From Palaemon carinicauda (taxonomy: Eukaryota; Arthropoda; Malacostraca; Decapoda; Palaemonidae), in contig NC_090746.1 of NCBI RefSeq assembly GCF_036898095.1, positions 102,121,958 to 102,185,957 of the forward strand: DNA of 64,000 nt, read 5' to 3'. Shown piece by piece: positions 57,220 to 64,000 of the stretch. Numbering within the stretch: position 1 is the first letter of the stretch; every line of letters starts with the position of its first letter. Made by a program: the position numbers and the translations under genes. The notes beneath the pieces are model-generated. The model saw nothing but the letters and a program-made list of their open reading frames with translations. It was not told the origin of the DNA and searched no databases.

Positions 57220-59640
57220 CCTTAGGAAGGGTGGAAAGTCCCCAGCCATACTGGCTTTGGCTTTACCCGGGGACTCAGAATCCGAGTGAGTCGCACTCGA
57301 GAAAAGGAGTCCCTGCACCTCACAAGTTCCTTGCACCGCAAGGAACCATGTGGCCTACGTAAGCTTGTGTGTGAAGGAAGAAGTGTGACCCGTCCTAGGC
57401 AGTTGACCTGGAGTTCCAGAAGGAACTCTGGGTTAGGACGTTCCCAATACCACCTCGTCAGGGTATGGGGGACGCGACAGTATTGACTCAATACTCGGAA
57501 CACAAGGAAGCATGGTTTACCTGCAGAGGTTCGAGGTCAGCTATGCAGAGACCAGGATGCTGCTTCCCCGTAGAGGGGATGATGAAGAAAGAAGTAAGGG
57601 CCAGACATACTTCTTTCGTTCATGCAGACTAAAACCTGATAACAATGCCCTCAACCTTCTGCTACCTGTCCAAAAAGGAGCCTGAGGTTAGACCAGCTGT
57701 TGTGTAGCCACCACAGAGCGATAGAAAACGTATCGAGACTCCTGTGGGTCACGCCCTGCAGGAAGCGGGCTGCGAAGGTCATCAGACGCTTCCAGACTCC
57801 AGCTTGTAGCACCTGCGTCACAGAGTAGTATTACTCGAAGGCGAGGGACGTTGCGATGTATCCAACATCGTGCTGTAGGGCGACGTGACGGGGGAGGGTC
57901 TGAAGACAGGTCGAGATGAATGTCCTTGAGTCCGGGCTGAAGAGGTATACTGGTGACTCTCCCCCCATGTCCTCCTTGTGTTCCCAAATCGGCTGCAACT
58001 GAGGCCAAACTGCAGCTGTTCCCAGCGCTAACCTCTCGATTCCTGTACTGGCAAGAAAGAGAAGGTCTTGGGACATCAGACACAGAATGGAGACTCAAAA
58101 TCTTGAATGAATCGGACCGAAGGGTCGGGACCCTCAGATTCTGAGTCTAGCCAACAACTCAGGAGCGAGCCTGAATGTTGCCTTCCCCTCTTCCTTAGAA
58201 AGGGGGGGAGTAGTAAGAGACCAAGAAGATTGCTTACACACTGGCCGTGGCCAGAGTGAGCAGAAGACCCAAGGCGGAATACAATCCGAGGCCTGTCGTA
58301 AAAGGGTCTTGAGAAGATCTCTTAAAGGACTAAAAGTCCGAGCCATGCTCCAAGTTGGAGGTCTTCCTCCGACTAGGGCAGGGACGATCGTAGCTTCGCA
58401 TGAGCGAGGATAGATCCAGCGGGCAGGAAAAAGTTATTCCTTTAAGCCTGAAGGTCAGGGAAAGGCTGAGCGACAGGCTTATTGCCAAGAGCGGAAAGGA
58501 GTTTCCTCCCGCCGAAAGGCAATAAGACCGTTATTGCTGGAGAAGAGGCCTCACGGGAAGAGGTATATCTCCCACGGCACCAAACACCTTAGACTCTTCA
58601 CTTTGCCTGGGAGACCCCTGTGGATGACTATCGCAGATGACGCGACCTCCGTACCGCGACTGTAGCGGGTTGTCTCTTCTAGAGGAGGAAGCGTAGTGTC
58701 TCCAGGCATGAAGCCGAAGCGACGCCCCGGTTCGGGAGAGATGTCGCAGTGTGGTTGCTTGAGTAGTCTGCGCCGTGGGAGAAGCTCTCCCGGGAGTTCC
58801 GTCAGGGGAAGCAGAGGGTCCAGAAACCGTTCTGCGCATAGTCCCAGTGGAGCTCTCCCATTGAAAGGTTGACAGACAACCTGGTTTTGTTGAGACCCAT
58901 TGTCTGCAGACAAAAAGGAGGGAAGACGCAGGCGTCGAAGTTGTCCCACCATCACCGGAATGCATCTTGCCAGAGTCTCGGGGTCTGAGACTGGGGGGAA
59001 AACTAGCGGAAGCTTGAGGTTCCAAGCTGTCGCGATCAGGTCCCCCAGACCAGCACTTGCTGGTTACCCAAGGTCAAAGACCCCTAGGTACACTCTCTCT
59101 ATGAGGCTCTGCTCGGATAGTCTGAGAGAAACATTCCCCTGCCTGGAATGAGAGAGCCGATGGTGGAATTGAGAGAATCTCAATCATCCCGGTATCTCTA
59201 CTGCAAGATGTGAAGGTGTGAAAATGCGTCCCCTGCTGGTTAGCATGAAGTCGACACGCAACGGGGCGACTTGGCAGGAGCTGTAGGATCTGAAGAGGGG
59301 CCAGACTAAGGCCCTTAAGCCTGCCTGAATGATGGAGAGGTATCCTTCAGGTCTTGACCATAGGCCTGGACCAGAACATGCCCCCCCCCCCCCCCCCTTT
59401 CCTTTGACGAGTCCGAGAACCGCATCAAGAATGTGGGGAAAGGACGAGAATATCCACTACCATCAAGAGGCTCCATAGGTCAACACCCATTGCAGGTTTA
59501 ATAGTTCCGCTGGTCCCATAGGGCCAGGGAGTCCGGTTAAACATTGCCTGAAGCCACCGGAACTTGGATCGCCCCACATGGAACTTATCCTGAGGCGACC
59601 GTTCGGACTATAAACGGGTCAATGAGGAAAGAAGAACTAG
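57220..59640 (-). pseudogene. DIRS copy 2 recombinase and RNase H remnants
   Basis: Minus frames with recognisable pieces: 58346-58134 (RDLLKTLLRQASDCIPPW, matching the recombinase middle of copy 1 at 40.4 kb) and 58955-58551 (PFNGRAPLGLCAERFLDPLL, LPGELLPRRRLLKQPHCDIS, matching 41.0-40.8 kb). They are separated by stops and shifts. No catalytic Tyr motif was found. A run of 17 C (59381-59397) interrupts the RNase H part at the place where copy 1 has CCCCCCTCCTCCTCC. Confidence 0.6.
59381..59397. repeat. 17-C homopolymer
   Basis: A pure C run, homologous in position to the C/CCT tract near 41543 of DIRS copy 1. Confidence 0.9.
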
Positions 59641-60420
59641 GAAACGTTCCAAGGTAGGGCTGAAAACTCTGCTTGACTGAGAACAGGTACTGCGACTCTC
59701 CTCAGTCTTGCCACAGTCAACCGAAAGGAAGGCTCGGAGGATGTGGTAACAGAATCTGGCGTCCCCAGGTGGTCACCCATCCAAGTACCGACGTTGCTTA
59801 ACCTCGCTGGACGGACGAGAAGCGGGGTTTCCAACGTGGTAAGGCGGTTGACTCAATATCATGGCCAGATACTCCAGATGTTGAGGCAGAGGAAGAGAAG
59901 GCTCCAAGCAAAATACCATGAGCCCACACTCATGGTCAGCATTCGGAAGCTTTTCCCGGCGCTGAAGAAGGTCGAAACCCGAGCCTACCGGAGTTGACCA
60001 GCCCTCCAAACAGCAGAGGAGGCGGAAGTCTGCACCTGAGCGGCCAAGAGGAAGGCAGGGAGAGTTCTCTGGGGAAACAAACCTGCTATGCCACGGCGGG
60101 ATAGCCACACTGCATCATAAGCAGGAATACTTGCAGTTTAGGCTGAATTCGACGAGCACCCTGGAAGATGGATGGAATGGAAACTGAAAGTACCCGTCCT
60201 TCCGATCCAGGGTTAAAGGAGTCCTGTCGCCTCGTTACCAGTCTGATCGATTCTGCTGGTCTACGCTGGCCGAAGTTTGTTCGACAAACTTGATCAGGGC
60301 TGAGAGGTCGACTATGGACATCCCCTCTCAGATCCTTCCTTACAAGAAAGGATCGACTGAGGGGGCCGGGGGTGAAGCCGTCGATGATCCTAAGGAAGAC
60401 CTTCGCCTAAGGTATGGATC
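59641..60420 (-). pseudogene. DIRS copy 2 reverse-transcriptase region
   Basis: The minus strand near 60340-60240 encodes SIVDLSALIKFVEQTSASVD, matching IDLSALNKFVEQT of copy 1. Near 60220-60160 it encodes RKDGYFQFPFHPSSR, matching DLKDGYFQIPIH. The rest is heavily mutated. The LDDW box is not recognisable, and a 5S rRNA-derived insertion sits at 59745-59852. Confidence 0.65.
59745..59852 (-). pseudogene. 5S rRNA-derived sequence inserted in DIRS copy 2
   Basis: On the minus strand the order of 5S rRNA landmarks is kept: GTCAACCGCCTTACCACGTT, TTCTCGTCCG, GCGAGGTTAAGCAACG (internal-promoter box A-like), TACTTGGATGGGTGACCACC (box C-like) and a 3' part ending TTCTGTTACC. It is about 108 bp against ~120 for a gene; roughly ten bases before TACTTGG are missing. 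DIRS copy 1 lacks it at the equivalent site. It is a retro-inserted 5S pseudogene or the head of a 5S-derived SINE. Confidence 0.75.
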
Positions 60421-61480
60421 ATTCTGCCCAACCGGGCAACTCTGCTGATGCTATGGCATAGAGGTTCAGAGACACTGAATTCGCTGACAGACGGCAGGCA
60501 CGATATCCTTGGCTACTCACAGAGATTGTGCGGGAATGGGCATCGGGAAGCTGTCATTCGGATGAGTAACCTTAAGCATCCTCCCAGCGAAAAAACCTGC
60601 AATCCTAGAGTTCGTGAACTCCTTTTAGGACTATGCCCCCCCGGGGGAGTCTCCCGTGCCATCTGTTCCTGACAGGAGGAAACTGCAATTGGACACCTTG
60701 TCCCAGTTGTCGTAGCCGATAACTTAGGCCGACGTGGTTGAAAGAAAAGGGAGCTGGAGCCCTGCAGAGTCTGGAAGAAAGCGCCTTGGAGGAGTGAAAC
60801 CGGAAGTCGATTTACTCCGCACAGCAGATGTCTAAGTCTCTGTCCTTGGGCAAAGACAAAACTCTTCTCAAGGATGGAAGGGTGTCTGAGGTCGTTGACC
60901 TCCACAGATGAGACACCCGAAGGAAGCCTTCAGTCAGCGCGTCCAGATGGTACAACATCGAGCTTGTCCGCAAGTAGATACTTAACGACGAAAGGCCAAG
61001 GTGCCTGAGCTCGAGAGGAGGAAAGTACCCTTGATCTTCCTGTAGCTTCCTTGAACCAAACCTCGGGCCGTAACCGAGGAGGGAAAGAACCTGGTAAGCT
61101 CCCAGAGGAAGAGGTAAGCAGTCATCCCTTGTCCGATGGAGAAATCTTGAACGGAAAGCCCCCCCGCCAAAAATCCTTCCAGGGCGGGAGAAGGAGAGAG
61201 TACTCGTGCAGGAGAGGGGACCCTCGAGACCGACCTCTTGGGAACCAACTTCGCCCTGGGGGAAGTCACCACGAAGTCCACTCCTCTCTTTCTCTTCAGC
61301 GTAGGAGAGACAGCCGCTGGTTTGTTACCCTGGCCGGTGAGTGCTGGTTTCATAACCCTCATTAACGCCCGTGCCAGCGGATCAAACCATGTCTGCTGCT
61401 CCAAGGACACAGAGTCCGAAATCCTCACTAAGGTGAAAGGGATCGGGCGATCCTTTGGAGAGGACACGACGGTTCCTGCC
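60421..61480 (-). pseudogene. DIRS copy 2 gag-like region
   Basis: The frames 61467-60982 (SPKDRPIPFTLVRISDSVSL, KRKRGVDFVVTSPRAKLVPK, SVSRVPSPARVLSPSPALEG) and 60905-60513 correspond in order to 43450-42630 of copy 1. Basic, Ser/Pro-rich character fits DIRS ORF1. There is a frame break between them. Confidence 0.6.
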
Positions 61481-61639
61481 TGAAAAGAAGGTGGGAAGAA
61501 TGCTGTACTGACCTGTCTTCGTCCTGCACTACCAACCTGTGCTTGGATGGAGGTGATCCCGAGTGCCGCCTAGGAGCACGCGTCCCTGCTGCTACTACCG
61601 GCTGTGGAATTCGCCGCGAACTATGGTCGCGCGAGGGCG

Positions 61640-61760
61640 AACGGTCGCGCAAAGGCGAATGGACGCGCGGGCGCGCAGGCGAGCGATCGCGCGGGCGCGC
61701 AGGCGAGCGATCGCGCGGGCGCGCAGGCGAGCGATCGCGCCGAGGGATCGTGCTGCCGCG
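61640..61760. repeat. 24-bp GC-rich minisatellite
   Basis: About three full copies plus partial ones of GGCGAGCGATCGCGCGGGCG-CGCA between 61662 and 61745, entirely within the gag-like region. 24 bp keeps the reading frame. Confidence 0.85.
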
Positions 61761-63110
61761 TAGGTGAAGATGATCGCTGGCGGTAAGCGATGGCGAGCAG
61801 CATGTGTAGGTGAATGATCGCGTGATAGGGTGCGATGGTGATCAGCATCCGCAAGAGGGCGAGCGTTCAGGGTTGTGCGATGAGGAGCAGCATGCGTAAG
61901 CGGGCAATCATGCAGGGTTGTGCGATGGCGAGCAGCATGCGCAGGTGAAATGATCGCGTGAAAGGGTGCGATGGTGATCAGCATCTGCAGGAGGGCGATC
62001 GTTCAGGGTGGTGCGATGAGGAGCAGCATGCGCAGGTGAATGATCGCGTGAAAGGGTGCGATGGTGATCAGCATGCGCAAGAGGGCGATCGTTCAGGGTG
62101 GTGCGATGAGGAGCAGCATGCGCAGGTGAATGATCGCGTGAAAGGGTGCGATGGTGATCAGCATGCGCAAGAGGGCGATCGTTCAGGGTTGTGCGATGAG
62201 GAGCAGCATGCGTAAGCGGGCGATCGTTCAGGGTTGTGCGATGAGGAGCAGCATGCGTAAGCGGGCAATCGTTCAGGGTTGTGCGATGAGGAGCAGCATG
62301 CGTAAGCGGGCAATCGTTCATCAGGGTTGTGCGATGGCGAGCAGCATGCGCAGGTGAATGATCGCGTGAAAGGGTGCGATGGTGATCAGCATCTGCAGGA
62401 GGGCGATCGTTCAGGGTGGTGCGATGAGGAGCAGCATGCGTCAGCGGGCAATCGTTCAGGGTGGTGCGATGGCGAGCAGCATGCGTCAGCGGGCAATCGT
62501 TCAGGGTTGTGCGATGGCGAGCAGCATGCGTCAGCGGGCAATCGTTCAGGGTTGTGCGATGGCGAGCAGCATGCGTCAGCGGGCAATCGTTCAGGGTTGT
62601 GCGATGGCGAGCAGCATGCGTCAGCGGGCAATCGTTCAGGGTTGTGCGATGGCGAGCAGCATGCGTCAGCGGGCAATCGTTCAGGGTGGTGCGATGAGGA
62701 GCAGCATGCGCAGGTGAATGATCGCGTGAAAGGGTGCGATGGTGATCAGCATCTGCAGGAGGGCGATCGTTCAGGGTGGTGCGATGAGGAGCAGCATGCG
62801 TCAGCGGGCAATCGTTCAGGGTGGTGCGATGGCGAGCAGCATGCGTCAGCGGGCAATCGTTCAGGGTTGTGCGATGGCGAGCAGCATGCGTCAGCGGGCA
62901 ATCGTTCAGGGTTGTGCGATGGCGAGCAGCATGCGTCAGCGGGCAATCGTTCAGGGTTGTGCGATGGCGAGCAGCATGCGTCAGCGGGCAATCGTTCAGG
63001 GTTGTGCGATGGCGAGCAGCATGCGTCAGCGGGCAATCGTTCAGGGTGGTGCGATGAGGAGCAGCATGCGCAGGTGAATGATCGCGTGAAAGGGTGCGAT
63101 GGTGATCAGC
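61761..63110. repeat. 45-bp-based satellite with higher-order repeats
   Basis: Variants of a ~45-bp unit (GTGCGATG-GAGCAGCATGCG core) alternate with a related GGTGAATGATCGCGTGAAAG-type unit. A 360-bp block of eight subunits occurs twice in succession (about 62371-62730 and 62731-63090) with no visible difference. Confidence 0.9.
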
Positions 63111-64000
63111 ATGCGTCAGCGGGCGATCGTTCAGGGTGGTGCGATGGCGAGCAGCATGCGTCAGCGGGCGATCGTTCAGGGTGGTGCGATGGCGAGCAGC
63201 ATGCGTCAGCGGGCAATCGTTCAGGGTGGTGCGATGGCGAGCAGCATGCGTCAGCGGGCAATCGTTCAGGGTGGTGCGATGGCGAGCAGCATGCGTCAGC
63301 GGGCAATCGTTCAGGGTGGTGCGATGGCGAGCAGCATGCGTCAGCGGGCAATCGTTCAGGGTGGTGCGATGGCGAGCAGCATGCGTCAGCGGGCAATCGT
63401 TCAGGGTGGTGCGATGGCGAGCAGCATGCGTCAGCGGGCAATCGTTCAGGGTGGTGCGATGGCGAGCAGCATGCGTCAGCGGGCAATCGTTCAGGGTGGT
63501 GCGATGGCGAGCAGCATGCGTCAGCGGGCAATCGTTCAGGGTGGTGCGATGGCGAGCAGCATGCGTCAGCGGGCAATCGTTCAGGGTGGTGCGATGGCGA
63601 GCAGCATGCGTCAGCGGGCAATCGTTCAGGGTGGTGCGATGGCGAGCAGCATGCGTCAGCGGGCAATCGTTCAGGGTGGTGCGATGGCGAGCAGCATGCG
63701 TCAGCGGGCAATCGTTCAGGGTGGTGCGATGGCGAGCAGCATGCGTCAGCGGGCAATCGTTCAGGGTGGTGCGATGGCGAGCAGCATGCGTCAGCGGGCA
63801 ATCGTTCAGGGTGGTGCGATGGCGAGCAGCATGCGTCAGCGGGCAATCGTTCAGGGTGGTGCGATGGCGAGCAGCATGCGTCAGCGGGCAATCGTTCAGG
63901 GTGGTGCGATGGCGAGCAGCATGCGTCAGCGGGCAATCGTTCAGGGTGGTGCGATGGCGAGCAGCATGCGTCAGCGGGCAATCGTTCAGGGTGGTGCGAT
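63111..64000. repeat. Homogeneous 45-bp satellite, runs off the window
   Basis: About 20 near-identical copies of a 45-bp unit starting GGCGAGCAGCATGCGTCAGC, reaching the last base. 45 bp is 15 codons, so frames stay open. On the minus strand, the DIRS coding strand, a 291-codon frame repeats SPSHHPERLPADACC. Plus-strand frames are also open, so openness alone does not prove translation. Confidence 0.95.

Larger units (their letters stand above)
56854..64000 (-). mobile_element. DIRS-type retrotransposon (copy 2), runs off the window
   Basis: It starts with the same terminal repeat as copy 1 (AAATTCGAAGATAATTTGTA at 56859). The internal complementary region lies at 57112-57210, followed in minus-strand order (right to left) by gag-like, RT, RNase H and recombinase remnants at 61480-57220. 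Homology to copy 1 runs collinearly (for example TCGACAAACTTGATCAGGGC at 60282). The right terminal repeat lies beyond the window. All coding parts are broken by stops and shifts. Confidence 0.82.

Noticed and set aside
62379..63077. Plus-strand 112-codon frames that look like a duplicated gene
   Set aside because: The 45-bp satellite has a period divisible by three, so several frames are open on both strands; the DIRS coding strand is minus.
61800..64000. Regular spaced repeats considered as a CRISPR-like array
   Set aside because: There are no unique spacers; the units are contiguous satellite copies in a eukaryotic genome.

Overview
This is eukaryotic DNA with no bacterial gene organisation. 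An AT-rich intronic or intergenic background carries long CT/GA microsatellites, putative exons with GT-AG splice sites, and a dense, nested set of animal transposable elements. The element set (DIRS, Nimb/I-like and CR1/Jockey-group LINEs, Gypsy, Tigger) and the short dispersed repeats suggest an arthropod, most likely a decapod crustacean. That assignment rests on recalled repeat families, not on a search.

Layout. Bases 1-12598 are mostly AT-rich non-coding DNA. They hold a probable alternative last exon with a poly(A) signal (2173-2274), a 39-nt cassette exon (2807-2845), an internally deleted LINE (about 3080-3962), a ~590-bp imperfect palindrome (7261-7850), a LINE 3' tail, and a possible minus-strand terminal exon (10914-10946). 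From 12599 to about 56670 lies a head-to-tail array of five copies of a ~4.2-kb unit (U1-U5). Every copy keeps a 98-nt putative minus-strand exon with both splice sites. U1-U3 are nearly free of later insertions. U4 took in a 5'-truncated LINE (25590-27335) and a Gypsy LTR element (30509-34913). U5 took in a DIRS element (36092-46828, itself fused to a Nimb-like LINE fragment), a CR1-like LINE (48337-54640) that carries a complete Tigger transposon (49260-53097), and a GC-richer insert (55288-55925). From about 56855 to the window end is a second DIRS element. It has an internal complementary region, a 5S rRNA-derived insertion, and a large in-frame 45-bp satellite that runs off the edge.

How the pieces work together. 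Only two elements look close to functional. The Tigger transposase is one uninterrupted 621-codon frame with DDD catalytic residues, terminal inverted repeats, a TA target duplication and a C-terminal PCNA-binding-type motif. The Gypsy element has nearly identical LTRs and a textbook -1 frameshift signal between gag and pol, but its integrase has lost catalytic residues. The DIRS copies and LINEs are broken by frameshifts and stops. The nesting gives a relative order: unit duplication, then LINE/DIRS/Gypsy insertions in single units, then Tigger inside the LINE of U5. No host protein could be named. The most unusual features are the spliced-exon tandem array and the codon-periodic satellites that arose at the same position in both DIRS copies.
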